Positions 1 through 6,189 are shown, counted from the stretch's first letter. The stretch: DNA of 6,604 nt from Leptolyngbya sp. SIO4C5 (GCA_010671965.1 JAAHIC010000259.1:1-6604), one strand, 5' to 3'. Notes: a model not told the origin generated them from the sequence alone. Translations and numbers: made by a program.

Positions 1-973
1 TTCTTGGGCTAAGGCTCTTTTGCAAAGCGCCCACATCCCCACCGCTGCCTCTCAGTCTTTTACTGAGGCGGCGGCAGCGATCGCTTATGTAGAACAGCAG
101 GGAGCACCCATTGTAGTCAAAGCCGATGGCCTAGCCGCTGGCAAAGGCGTAACCGTTGCTCAAACGGTAGAGGCTGCTAAGGGGGCGATCGAGGAGTCTC
201 TGTCTGGCCGCTTCGGCCTAGCGGGGGAGCGCGTCATAGTTGAAGCTTATCTTACGGGTCAGGAAGTTTCAGTGTTAGCGGTTACGGATGGGCAGACTAT
301 TCGGCCTCTAATGCCCGCGCAGGATCATAAAACAATCGGCGAAGGCGATACCGGCGCGAATACCGGCGGCATGGGGGCCTACGCGCCCACCCCGGTAGTC
401 AAAGCAGCGCTTTTAGAGCGCATTGAAGCCGAAATTTTGCAGCCGACCCTCAAAGCCCTCCAGCAGCAAAACATCAACTATTGTGGGGTCCTCTATGCCG
501 GTCTTATGATTACCCCCGCCGGAGCGCCGCAGGTAATTGAGTTCAACTGTCGCTTTGGCGATCCGGAAACTCAGGTTGTCTTACCCCTGTTGGAGACGCC
601 TCTGGAAGAAATCATCTTAGCCTGCATCGAGCAGCGCTTAGCGGATCTGCCCCCCTTTGAGTGGAAACCAGCCGCCGCCGCCTGCGTGGTCATGGCGGCT
701 GCCGGATATCCTGACACCTATCCCAAGGGTATGGCTATTGGCGGTTTAGAGGCGGCGGCTGAAACTGGCGCCCTGGTTTTTCACGCGGGTACCCGGTTAA
801 AGCAGCAGCAGGTACGGGCCAATGGCGGGCGCGTGCTGGGCGTGACGGCCCTGGGGGAAACATTTGAGCAGGCGATCGCCAATGCCTATCAAGCCGTAGA
901 CTGCATTGAGTTTGCCCAGAGCTATTACCGCCGCGACATCGGCCACCGGGTCAAGTCTTTACCCTCTCTCTAA
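1..973 (+). CDS. purD: phosphoribosylamine--glycine ligase (GAR synthetase), 5'-truncated by window edge
   Basis: PurD joins glycine to 5-phosphoribosylamine with ATP to give glycinamide ribonucleotide, the second step of cytosolic purine synthesis. The reading frame is open from base 2, and the residues before the first possible internal start (TTG at 20) already align with the family (WAKALL...HIPTA), so the gene begins outside the window. About 323 residues are visible. The usual length is near 420-430, so roughly the first 100 are missing. Visible ATP-grasp signatures are KADGLAAGKG (about 116-145), GANTGGMGAYAPTP (about 353-395) and the metal-binding EFNCRFGDPETQ (539-574). The C-terminus with SYYRRDIGHR is typical of the family. 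The frame is intact and ends with TAA at 971. The gene converges on the minus-strand gene at 1001-1717, with only 27 bp between the stop codons. Identification is firm; only the start is unseen. Confidence 0.97.
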   Translation, partial: SWAKALLQSAHIPTAASQSFTEAAAAIAYVEQQGAPIVVKADGLAAGKGVTVAQTVEAAKGAIEESLSGRFGLAGERVIVEAYLTGQEVSVLAVTDGQTIRPLMPAQDHKTIGEGDTGANTGGMGAYAPTPVVKAALLERIEAEILQPTLKALQQQNINYCGVLYAGLMITPAGAPQVIEFNCRFGDPETQVVLPLLETPLEEIILACIEQRLADLPPFEWKPAAAACVVMAAAGYPDTYPKGMAIGGLEAAAETGALVFHAGTRLKQQQVRANGGRVLGVTALGETFEQAIANAYQAVDCIEFAQSYYRRDIGHRVKSLPSL

Positions 974-1003
974 GCGGTTGGGGCCGCGCCGCTCTTAGTT
1001 TTA
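973..1003 (+). terminator. possible terminator of purD in the convergent gap
   Basis: AGCGG at 973-977 can pair with CCGCT at 989-993, starting inside the purD stop codon. A shorter alternative pairs GCGG 974-977 with CCGC 984-987. The 3' arm is followed by CTTAGTTTT. The stem is GC-rich but short and the T tract is interrupted. On the minus strand there is no comparable T run, so it would serve purD only. It is a candidate by eye. Confidence 0.35.
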
Positions 1004-1717
1004 GTGAGTTTTGGCCGACTCTATGCCCTTCGCCGCCAAAATTGCCTGCATCTCCCGCATTAGTGCTGCTTGCTCCTGCTGCAGGCTCTCTAAGCGACTG
1101 AGAATTTCTAGTAAGCGGGGCTGCAACTCCGGCGGCTGGCCTTTCTTCAAGCGCTGCAGCGCGTCTGCCCGCCTAAATAGCCGAAAAACGCCTAACAGTA
1201 GCCACTGCATCAGCCGCAGCGGCAAGCTCAAAATGCCGACCCAAACTTGGCGCACAAACTGCGCGATCGCCCCTAAAAAGCCCCAAAGCGATAGCAAGAC
1301 TACAACGGCTAGCCCTAAAGCCAGCAGCGGATGGGTCACCATCCAGGCAATGACGGGATGCTGGCTCAGCCAGGTTTGCGTAGAAGCCGCGATCGCCCCT
1401 TGAAATCCGCCCGTGAAACCGCCTATGGGATCGGCCTGGGTCATTTCCTGCAAAGAAGTTTTGGTCTGCTCCGCCGTGGCCGTCAGAGAGCGAGTTGCCT
1501 CTCCCCAACCCTCACCGGCAGCGCTAGCCGCCTCATTGACCGCCGCGGCAGCCTGATCGGTGACGGTTTCTACAACTTCGCCTGCCTGGTTAGAAAAGTT
1601 GCTGACAGCATCAGTTGCCCGTTCAGCTGTTTCAGCGGCGGACGACTTAAGCGTCGTTACCGACTGATTGAGGTGCTGCCAAGATTCAGCTAGGCTCGTT
1701 TGCCAGCGATCGAACAT
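1001..1717 (-). CDS. hypothetical membrane protein with Ala-rich helical N-terminus and C-terminal coiled coil
   Basis: I do not recognise a family for this 238-residue protein. Residues 1-95 are rich in Ala, Thr, Glu and Gln, with heptad-like spacing and no Cys, suggesting long amphipathic helices (for example 27-68 and 74-92). Residues about 129-155 form a clear membrane segment (PLLALGLAVVVLLSLWG). A second hydrophobic stretch at 158-181 contains Arg and ends in RLFRR, so it may be a second or interfacial helix. After the basic patch (RR, R, KK at 182-192) comes a predicted coiled coil at about 197-232 (LLEILSRLESLQQEQ). There is no cleavable signal peptide. The start is well supported: TAGGAG overlaps the stop of the upstream permease and sits 6 nt before ATG. 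The 9-bp gap indicates co-transcription with that permease. A structural or scaffolding membrane role is inference only. The protein looks expressed and intact. Confidence 0.85.
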   Translation of the reverse strand: MFDRWQTSLAESWQHLNQSVTTLKSSAAETAERATDAVSNFSNQAGEVVETVTDQAAAAVNEAASAAGEGWGEATRSLTATAEQTKTSLQEMTQADPIGGFTGGFQGAIAASTQTWLSQHPVIAWMVTHPLLALGLAVVVLLSLWGFLGAIAQFVRQVWVGILSLPLRLMQWLLLGVFRLFRRADALQRLKKGQPPELQPRLLEILSRLESLQQEQAALMREMQAILAAKGIESAKTH

Positions 1718-1723
1718 AACAGT

Positions 1724-1729
1724 CTCCTA
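1724..1729 (-). promoter_or_regulatory. Shine-Dalgarno overlapping the permease stop codon
   Basis: Read on the minus strand, TAGGAG contains the permease stop TAG and an AGGAG ribosome binding site. It lies 6 nt before the ATG (1717-1715) of the hypothetical membrane protein. The overlap suggests translational coupling of the two genes. Confidence 0.7.
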
Positions 1730-2563
1730 GTTCTTGACCCCCGTTGCCGCGATGCCGCGAATAAACTGCCGCTGACCCATTAAAAACAGCAAAACGACGG
1801 GCAACGTGGCAATGACGACGGCCGCCATCAGCAGCGGCCAGTTATTCGTAAACTGCTCTTGAAAGGCGGCTAAGGCTAGCTGCACCGTCTGCAGTTCTGG
1901 CCGCGTAGTAAACACCAAAGGCTTAAATAAATCGTTCCATTCACCAATAAAGGTAAACAAAAATAGGGTAACTAAAGCCGGACGGGCCAGCGGGATTAAA
2001 ACCTGCCAGAGAATTTGCCAGCGACTGGCGCCATCTAAGGCAGCGGCTTCCTCCAGCGCTACGGGGATGGTTTGAAAGTACTGGCGCAGCAGAAAAATCC
2101 CAAAGCCGTTGGCGGCTGTCGGCAGAATCAAAGCGCCGTAAGTGTTGATCAAGTGCCCCCACTTTAAAACTAAAAAAATAGGGATGACTAAAAGCTGGAA
2201 GGGAATAACTAACGTCGCCAAAACAATCAGCAAAACGGCCTGACGACCGCGAAAACGCAGCCGCGCCAGCGCGTAACCTGCCAGCGCTGAGGTGAAAATT
2301 TGGAGGGCTGTGACGCTCAGAGCTACCAGGGTTGAGTTGAAGTAAGCCAGCAAAAATTGTCCCTGCTGCCAGGCTGTCCGGTAGCTGGCTAAAGACCAGA
2401 CTGCGGTGGCAGGCAGACCATTAGCTAAGCTGTTAGGGTCAGCTAAAGAAGCCAGCAGCACCACGCCCAGCGGCCACAGCACCAAGCCAGCCCCGCTTAG
2501 TAACAAAACTAAATTTAGCCAGCGCCAGAGTGTAGCTTGAGAATTCACAGCCGTTGAGAACAT
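1727..2563 (-). CDS. sugar ABC transporter permease, MalG/UgpE type (CUT1)
   Basis: This is an inner-membrane subunit of a binding-protein-dependent ABC importer. By family, it pairs with a MalF-like permease, an ATPase and a periplasmic sugar-binding protein. The 278-residue length fits MalG homologues. Hydrophobic segments lie at about 15-40, 75-98, 108-132, 141-160, 196-216 and 245-262, consistent with six membrane helices. The EAA loop that docks on the ATPase is at 171-197 (EEAAALDGASRW...IPLARPAL), with the invariant Gly at 178. The C-terminal QRQFIRGIAATGVKN is also typical of the family. The substrate cannot be read from the sequence. No partner subunit is in the window: the gene is first on its strand (ado is divergent) and only an unrelated membrane protein follows, so it is an orphan permease whose partners must be elsewhere. 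The annotated ATG lacks a strong ribosome binding site. A GTG at codon 6 is an alternative start. Confidence 0.92.
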   Translation of the reverse strand: MFSTAVNSQATLWRWLNLVLLLSGAGLVLWPLGVVLLASLADPNSLANGLPATAVWSLASYRTAWQQGQFLLAYFNSTLVALSVTALQIFTSALAGYALARLRFRGRQAVLLIVLATLVIPFQLLVIPIFLVLKWGHLINTYGALILPTAANGFGIFLLRQYFQTIPVALEEAAALDGASRWQILWQVLIPLARPALVTLFLFTFIGEWNDLFKPLVFTTRPELQTVQLALAAFQEQFTNNWPLLMAAVVIATLPVVLLFLMGQRQFIRGIAATGVKN

Positions 2564-2603
2564 AATTGTAGCCCAGCAGGTATTTTAGGCAGCCGTTCAA
2601 AGC

Positions 2604-2618
2604 TGCTGATAATCAGCA
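2604..2618. promoter_or_regulatory. 15-bp palindrome, possible operator of the permease operon
   Basis: TGCTGATAATCAGCA is a perfect inverted repeat with 7-bp arms around one central A. It lies 41-55 bp upstream of the permease ATG. On the minus strand it covers the place where a -35 box would sit relative to TAAAAT at 2582-2587, as expected for a repressor or activator site. It is followed on the plus strand by TTTT, so a weak hairpin is an alternative reading. No regulator is identified. Confidence 0.4.
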
Positions 2619-2624
2619 TTTTAA

Positions 2625-2632
2625 GCGATCGC
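2625..2632. repeat. HIP1 palindrome GCGATCGC (one of ten in the window)
   Basis: HIP1 is the highly iterated octamer of many cyanobacterial genomes. This is the only intergenic copy here. The others start at 77 and 872 (purD), 1263 and 1389 (hypothetical membrane protein), 3181 (ado), 5159, 5428 and 5531 (accA) and 6276 (SDR). A likely eleventh is cut at the window end (6598-6604). None falls in aar or the permease gene. Confidence 0.95.
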
Positions 2633-2694
2633 CCGCCGTTAGCCTCCCGTCCGAATTTTGTAGCTATGATGAATCTACCGTTAGCTGGTTGATA

Positions 2695-2740
2695 TCACAC
2701 GCTGAGCGCTATAGGGTGTAAAGTGTGAATTTAGGTGTAA
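2695..2740. repeat. cluster of GTGTRA motifs upstream of ado
   Basis: GTGTAA at 2716-2721, GTGTGA at 2723-2728 and GTGTAA at 2735-2740 lie in the same orientation. TCACAC at 2695-2700 is the inverted form. The two outer direct copies share GGTGTAA and are 19 bp apart. They could be binding sites for a regulator of ado. The motifs are short and no known cyanobacterial consensus that I can recall matches well. Confidence 0.3.
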
Positions 2741-2829
2741 GAAACCCTGGATCCTTATAGACAAGATCTCCAATTTCTTGTACTTAACACAGATCAATTT
2801 TATTTTGTAACGCAGGAATAGTTAAGGAT

Positions 2830-3525
2830 ATGCCGCAGCTTGAAGCCAGCCCCAGAATTGATTTTCATAGTGAAGCTTATAAAGATGCCTATAGCCGAAT
2901 TAACGCCATCGTGATTGAAGGCGAATTAGAAGCCAATAGCAACTACAAACAGCTAGCTGAAAGCCTGCCTGAAAACCAGGCCGAACTGACCAAGTTGGCA
3001 AAGATGGAACTTCGCCACATGAAGGGTTTTCAAGCCTGTGGGAAAAACCTAGAAGTCTCACCCGACATGGACTTTGCCCGCGAGTTCTTCTCTAGCCTGC
3101 ACGCCAATTTTCAACAGGCTTGGCAAGAGGGCCGCATCGTCACCTGCCTGCTGATTCAATCTCTAATTATTGAAACTTTTGCGATCGCGGCTTACAACAT
3201 CTACATTCCGGTTGCTGACGAGTTCGCGCGCAAAATTACGGAAGGCGTCGTCAAAGACGAATACCAGCATCTCAACTTTGGCGAAGAATGGCTCAAGGCC
3301 AATTTTGCATCCGCTAAAGCGGAGCTAGAAGTTGCTAATCGGGAAAACCTGCCTCTCGTCTGGAAAATGCTCAATCAGGTCGCTAAAGATGCCGCCGTCC
3401 TGGGCATGGAAAAAGATGCGCTGGTCGAAGACTTCATGATTACCTACGGCGAAGCCTTAGCTAATATTGGCTTCAACAACCGCGAGGTAATGCGGCTTTC
3501 AGCCCAGGGACTAGCGGTTGTCTAG
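2830..3525 (+). CDS. ado: aldehyde deformylating oxygenase (alkane synthase)
   Basis: Ado is a soluble ferritin-like di-iron enzyme. It converts a Cn fatty aldehyde, O2 and reducing equivalents (usually from ferredoxin) into a Cn-1 alkane plus formate. The 231-residue length equals that of PCC 7942 Ado. All six iron ligands known from characterised homologues are present: Glu32, Glu60, His63, Glu115, Glu144 and His147, in the contexts [21 protein letters not shown] and KDEYQH. The helix 117-140 ([22 protein letters not shown]) and the ending [12 protein letters not shown] are strongly conserved family sequence. The start MPQLEAS matches known N-termini. The position after Glu115 is Thr, where I recall Cys in PCC 7942 and Ala in Synechocystis, so Cys is not required there. 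It is followed by aar, accA and an SDR gene, an order I recall from other cyanobacteria. Its substrate aldehyde comes from the next gene product. Confidence 0.98.
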   Translation: MPQLEASPRIDFHSEAYKDAYSRINAIVIEGELEANSNYKQLAESLPENQAELTKLAKMELRHMKGFQACGKNLEVSPDMDFAREFFSSLHANFQQAWQEGRIVTCLLIQSLIIETFAIAAYNIYIPVADEFARKITEGVVKDEYQHLNFGEEWLKANFASAKAELEVANRENLPLVWKMLNQVAKDAAVLGMEKDALVEDFMITYGEALANIGFNNREVMRLSAQGLAVV

Positions 3526-3558
3526 CTCTGGTGCAACTGGCTGTGCTTCATTGTTAAC

Positions 3559-3665
3559 TGGCTTCTACACCCTGTTTTTAGCCTTGACTGTCAAAGTCAT
3601 ATTTGCTGCCGACACAGAGATAGCTTCGCGCTTTTCAAGGTTATAGGGGCTAGAAGCCATTTTTT
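3559..3665 (+). terminator. long three-segment hairpin plus T6 in the ado-aar spacer
   Basis: TGGCTTCTA (3559-3567) pairs perfectly with TAGAAGCCA (3651-3659), and TTTTTT follows at 3660-3665. Inside this, CCCT (3570-3573) pairs with AGGG (3645-3648) across a 2x2 internal loop. Inside that, TAGCCTTGA (3579-3587) pairs with TCAAGGTTA (3635-3643) with one G-U. In total about 22-23 pairs stack in register, with a TTTT bulge on the 5' side. The stem starts 33 nt after the ado stop. It could end or attenuate ado transcripts or protect their 3' ends. The ~47-nt apical part makes it unlike a compact textbook terminator. Confidence 0.45.
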
Positions 3666-3684
3666 CTCAGTCAATCTGAGTTTT
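3666..3684 (+). terminator. small hairpin with T run upstream of aar
   Basis: CTCAG (3666-3670) and CTGAG (3676-3680) form a 5-bp stem with loop TCAAT, followed by TTTTG. It begins directly after the T run of the larger hairpin, so the two are in tandem. The stem is short and would be a weak terminator alone. Confidence 0.3.
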
Positions 3685-3690
3685 GTCCTT

Positions 3691-3696
3691 TTATAA
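3691..3696 (+). promoter_or_regulatory. candidate -10 of an aar promoter
   Basis: TTATAA lies 34 nt before the aar ATG and downstream of both spacer hairpins, where a separate aar promoter would be expected. There is no recognisable -35 box, which is common in cyanobacteria. TTATAG at 3641-3646, within the long hairpin, is an alternative. There is no clear Shine-Dalgarno before the ATG at 3731. Confidence 0.3.
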
Positions 3697-3730
3697 GCCT
3701 GGTAAACAGGTCTGTAGTAGCCAATCTAGA

Positions 3731-4756
3731 ATGTTCGGTTTAATTGGTCATCTTACGAGTTTAGAACACGCCCAGTCTGTTGCTAGAGACTTGGGCTATC
3801 CAGAATATGCTGATCAGGGACTTGATTTTTGGTGCAGTGCGCCCCCCCAAATCGTTGACACGATTAAAGTCAAAAGCGCCACGGGGCAAATCATCGAAGG
3901 ACGCTACGTAGAGTCCTGCTTTTTACCTGAAATGCTGGCGGCCCGACGCATCAAAGCCGCAACGCGCAAAATTATTAATGCTATGGCCCATGCCCAGAAG
4001 CATGGAGTTGATATTACGGCCTTGGGCGGGTTTTCCTCAATTATTTTTGAAAACTTTAATCTGAATCAAATTCAGCAGGTTCGCAATATCAAGCTAGATT
4101 TTCATCGCTTCACCACAGGCAATACCCACACGGCCTACATCATCTGCCGCCAAGTCGAGCAGGCTTCTAAAAAGCTAGGCATCGATCTGTCTCAGGCAAC
4201 CGTGGCCGTTTGTGGTGCGACTGGAGATATTGGCAGCGCCGTCTGTCAGTGGCTCAACGGGCGAACAGACGTCCGCGACTTGCTGCTGATTGCCCGCAAC
4301 CACGAAAGGCTGCAACAGCTTCAAGATCGTTTAGGTCGCGGCAAGGCAATGACTTTAGAGGAAGCGCTGCCCCAAGCTGACATTGTGGTTTGGGTGGCCA
4401 GCATGCCTAAAGGAGTTGAGGTAGATCCCACTACCCTAAAGCAGCCCTGTCTGATGGTGGATGGGGGATATCCTAAAAACTTAGGCACGCGCTTTAACCA
4501 TCCGGGTATTCATGTCCTCAAAGGCGGTATTGTGGAACATTCCTTAGATATCGACTGGCGGATTATGAACATCGTCAATATGGACGTTCCCGCCCGTCAG
4601 CTATTTGCCTGCTTTGCTGAATCGATGCTGCTGGAATTTGAGAAGTGGTACACCAACTTCTCTTGGGGGCGGAATCAGATTACGCTAGAAAAGATGGATC
4701 AAATCGGTCAGTCTTCAGTCAAGCACGGGTTTAGACCTTTGTTAACTTTTGGTTAG
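3731..4756 (+). CDS. aar: long-chain fatty acyl-ACP reductase (aldehyde-forming)
   Basis: Aar reduces fatty acyl-ACP (mainly C16 and C18) with NADPH to the fatty aldehyde used by Ado. With the ATG at 3731 the protein has 341 residues, the length of the PCC 7942 enzyme, and begins [12 protein letters not shown] like known homologues. The frame continues upstream to a TTG at 3683, but those 16 extra codons are not part of the family and overlap spacer elements, so I reject that start. The N-terminal domain (1-150) contains the conserved [16 protein letters not shown] and [10 protein letters not shown] stretches. The Rossmann-type NADPH site is [11 protein letters not shown] at 161-171. Cys294 (RQLFACFAE) matches the thioester-forming cysteine established for PCC 7942 Aar. 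The C-terminus has [11 protein letters not shown]. There is no membrane segment. The 205-bp gap to ado is larger and more structured than is usual within an operon, and accA follows after 125 bp. Confidence 0.97.
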   Translation: MFGLIGHLTSLEHAQSVARDLGYPEYADQGLDFWCSAPPQIVDTIKVKSATGQIIEGRYVESCFLPEMLAARRIKAATRKIINAMAHAQKHGVDITALGGFSSIIFENFNLNQIQQVRNIKLDFHRFTTGNTHTAYIICRQVEQASKKLGIDLSQATVAVCGATGDIGSAVCQWLNGRTDVRDLLLIARNHERLQQLQDRLGRGKAMTLEEALPQADIVVWVASMPKGVEVDPTTLKQPCLMVDGGYPKNLGTRFNHPGIHVLKGGIVEHSLDIDWRIMNIVNMDVPARQLFACFAESMLLEFEKWYTNFSWGRNQITLEKMDQIGQSSVKHGFRPLLTFG

Positions 4757-4770
4757 ATACCCAGTCCATT

Positions 4771-4816
4771 TCTGCCAGAAGCAACGACTATAGATACCGC
4801 CAGCCGCGCTGGCAGA
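4771..4816 (+). other. alternative stem-loops in the aar-accA spacer
   Basis: GCCAGC (4799-4804) and GCTGGC (4808-4813) form a perfect 6-bp stem with loop CGC. The same 3' segment, CTGGCAGA (4809-4816), can instead pair over 8 bp with TCTGCCAG (4771-4778). The two pairings exclude each other. TATAGA (4789-4794), just before the small stem, resembles a -10 box. If used, transcripts would begin at about 4801, in the 5' arm of the small stem. Without that promoter the element would lie inside an aar-accA transcript. Confidence 0.4.
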
Positions 4817-4836
4817 CTTGATTTGGGAAATTTTCA

Positions 4837-4858
4837 CCGCTTTTCGAGCGGGTTATTT
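4837..4858 (+). terminator. hairpin in the accA leader, terminator-like
   Basis: CCGCT (4837-4841) pairs with AGCGG (4847-4851) around loop TTTCG, followed by GTTATTT. It ends about 25 nt before the accA ATG. The T tract is broken by G and A, so termination would be weak. It may simply be leader structure. Confidence 0.3.
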
Positions 4859-4881
4859 GCGTTGTCCCTGATTGCCAAGTT

Positions 4882-5883
4882 ATGCCGACTACTGAACGCA
4901 GGCCAATTTTATTGGATTTTGAGAAGCCTCTAGTAGAGCTGGAGGCCCGCATTGAGCAGATTCGCCAGCTTGCAGAAGATAATGATGTCGATGTCTCAGC
5001 TCAAATTCATCAGCTTGAATCGCGGGCTGATCAGCTGCGTCAGGAAATTTTTACCAGTCTCTCTCCGGCCCAGCGGCTGCAGGTAGCGCGGCATCCGCGA
5101 CGGCCCAGCACGCTGGACTATATTCAGGCCATCAGCGATGAGTGGGTTGAGCTACACGGCGATCGCCGCTCTGGCAAAGATGATCCGGCCTTAGTGACGG
5201 GGATTGCTCGGTTTCAGGGGCGTCCGGTAGTGATGCTCGGTCACCAGAAAGGGCGCGACACCAAAGATAACGTCACTCGTAATTTTGGCATGGCCTCGCC
5301 CGGCGGCTATCGCAAGGCCCTGCGGATGATGGAACATGCCGATCGCTTTGGCATGCCCATTTTCTGCTTCATCGATACGCCGGGTGCCTATCCGGGCTAC
5401 GAAGCAGAAGAGATGGGACAGGGGGAAGCGATCGCCTATAACCTGCGAGAAATGTTCCGGCTCAACGTACCGATTATTTGCACTGTGATTGGGGAAGGCG
5501 GCTCTGGCGGCGCTTTGGGCATTGGCGTGGGCGATCGCCTGCTGATGTTTGAGCATTCCGTTTACACCGTTGCCAGTCCGGAAGCCTGCGCCGCTATTCT
5601 CTGGAAAGATGCCGGTCGCTCGGCTCAGGCAGCAGAAGCCCTCAAAATTACAGCCGTTGACTTGAAGAACCTGGGTATTTTAGACGAGCTGCTGCCAGAG
5701 CCCATCGGCGGTGCCCATGCCTCTCCCCTAGAAGCAGCTGAGAATCTAAAGAAAGCGCTGCTGAGAAATTTAGGTCATCTATTGGTGCTGACGCCCCAAG
5801 AACGGCGCGACCTGCGCTATCAAAAGTTTCGTCAAATTGGCCTGTTTTCCGAAGAAGACTACGCAGGTACCACCAGCGAATAG
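4882..5883 (+). CDS. accA: acetyl-CoA carboxylase carboxyltransferase subunit alpha
   Basis: AccA together with AccD moves the carboxyl group from biotin on AccB to acetyl-CoA, giving malonyl-CoA, the committed step of fatty acid synthesis in the cytosol. The protein has 333 residues, within a few of other cyanobacterial AccA proteins. The start [17 protein letters not shown] is the usual cyanobacterial N-terminus. A helical, probably coiled-coil region at 15-57 precedes the conserved [12 protein letters not shown] (71-82). Crotonase-fold signatures follow: [11 protein letters not shown] (120-130), [10 protein letters not shown] (137-146), IDTPGAYPG (164-172) and the oxyanion-hole glycines [12 protein letters not shown] (204-215). 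[11 protein letters not shown] (233-243) is also typical. No accD, accB or accC is in the window, as is normal in cyanobacteria. No clear Shine-Dalgarno precedes the ATG. Placement after ado and aar links precursor supply to alkane synthesis by position, not by proven regulation. Confidence 0.98.
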   Translation: MPTTERRPILLDFEKPLVELEARIEQIRQLAEDNDVDVSAQIHQLESRADQLRQEIFTSLSPAQRLQVARHPRRPSTLDYIQAISDEWVELHGDRRSGKDDPALVTGIARFQGRPVVMLGHQKGRDTKDNVTRNFGMASPGGYRKALRMMEHADRFGMPIFCFIDTPGAYPGYEAEEMGQGEAIAYNLREMFRLNVPIICTVIGEGGSGGALGIGVGDRLLMFEHSVYTVASPEACAAILWKDAGRSAQAAEALKITAVDLKNLGILDELLPEPIGGAHASPLEAAENLKKALLRNLGHLLVLTPQERRDLRYQKFRQIGLFSEEDYAGTTSE

Positions 5884-5984
5884 CGCCCCCACCGCCGCTG
5901 GGAAGTGACAATATCCGTACCTAGAAAAATATGAGAATTTGCGGTTTTTCTCTTAACGTTTGTTAACATACAAAGGGCCTAATT

Positions 5985-6107
5985 CCGGGATAGCGCTTTT
6001 TTGCGGTTTCAGCCTACGCGCCGTACCCCCTAAGATGAGAGCAGGCTGCAAGTTGGCAAAGCATGTCAGCAAGCTGCAGCGGCAGTTGAAAGCGCTATGT
6101 CCCAAGG
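5985..6107 (+). ncRNA. candidate structured RNA: ~120-nt imperfect hairpin
   Basis: ATAGCGCTTT (5990-5999) pairs perfectly with AAAGCGCTAT (6089-6098). GGG (5987-5989) continues with CCC (6101-6103) past a 2-nt bulge, and CC (5985-5986) could pair with GG (6106-6107). Inward, TGC 6002-6004 pairs with GCA 6082-6084, GTT 6006-6008 with AGC 6078-6080 (one G-U), and CAGC 6010-6013 with GCTG 6073-6076. This could be a small RNA, part of the SDR leader, or a decayed palindromic repeat. It resembles no RNA family that I recognise. Confidence 0.3.
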
Positions 6108-6126
6108 TCAAAACTCGGCAGGTTGA

Positions 6127-6189
6127 GTCAGCTTTACCAATCATCAAGTTCGGGTAGGGCTGATCTGTATGAAGCTTGTCATCAGACAG
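6127..6189 (+). other. two tandem stem-loops in the SDR leader
   Basis: TCAGCTTTACC (6128-6138) pairs with GGTAGGGCTGA (6153-6163) over 11 continuous pairs with two G-U, extendable by G6127-T6164; the loop is 14 nt. Immediately after, CTGTATGA (6165-6172) pairs with TCAT (6179-6182) and ACAG (6186-6189) around a CAG bulge; the loop is AGCTTG. The second stem ends 10 nt before the GGAG ribosome binding site, so it could influence translation of the SDR gene. Confidence 0.4.

Larger units (their letters stand above)
2564..2829. promoter_or_regulatory. divergent promoter region between permease (-) and ado (+)
   Basis: The 266-bp non-coding gap must hold the start signals for both directions. 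For the permease, TAAAAT on the minus strand (2582-2587) is a fair -10, with no good -35. For ado, -10-like hexamers are TATGAT (2665-2670), TATAGG (2710-2715, with TTGATA at 2689-2694 but only 15 bp between) and TTATAG (2755-2760). None has a convincing full promoter, so the start site is unresolved. Before the ado ATG, AAGGA (2824-2828) is only 1 nt from the start, while AGGA (2814-2817) is 12 nt away, so neither is an ideal ribosome binding site. A HIP1 site lies at 2625-2632. Confidence 0.5.

Noticed and set aside
20..22. TTG at 20 as the start of purD
   Set aside because: The frame is open upstream and those upstream residues already match PurD. The protein would also lack the N-terminal ~100 residues. 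The gene is simply cut by the window edge.
1011..1693. Plus-strand frames opposite the hypothetical membrane protein
   Set aside because: They are shadows of the minus-strand gene, which has a strong ribosome binding site and coherent helix and membrane segments. Their products are Ser/Arg-rich and without family features.
2695..2728. TCACAC...GTGTGA as a cyanobacterial CRP site
   Set aside because: CRP sites read TGTGA-N6-TCACA. Here the half-sites are in the opposite order and 22 bp apart.
3535..3563. Direct repeat AACTGGCT (3535-3542 and 3556-3563)
   Set aside because: Two 8-bp copies 21 bp apart could be a regulator site, but nothing else supports it and the second copy is explained by the hairpin arm.
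3683..3730. Upstream TTG start adding 16 residues to Aar
   Set aside because: The extension is absent from known Aar proteins, overlaps the hairpin and promoter-like bases, and the ATG at 3731 gives exactly the expected 341 residues.
5888..5902. CCCA...TGGG hairpin after accA as its terminator
   Set aside because: Only 4 bp, with no T run after it.
5191..5911. Minus-strand frames inside and past the end of accA
   Set aside because: AccA is certain on the plus strand. The opposite frames are compositional shadows.
5938..6009. Direct repeat TTTGCGGTTT (5938-5947 and 6000-6009) as a mobile-element target duplication
   Set aside because: The 62-bp offset contains no terminal inverted repeats or transposase, and the motif is T-rich and partly overlaps a hairpin arm.
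5960..6157. 65-codon frame in the accA-SDR gap, and an 85-codon frame on the opposite strand
   Set aside because: The plus frame starts with TTG without a ribosome binding site, neither product resembles a known protein, and both lie over strong inverted repeats that explain the region better.
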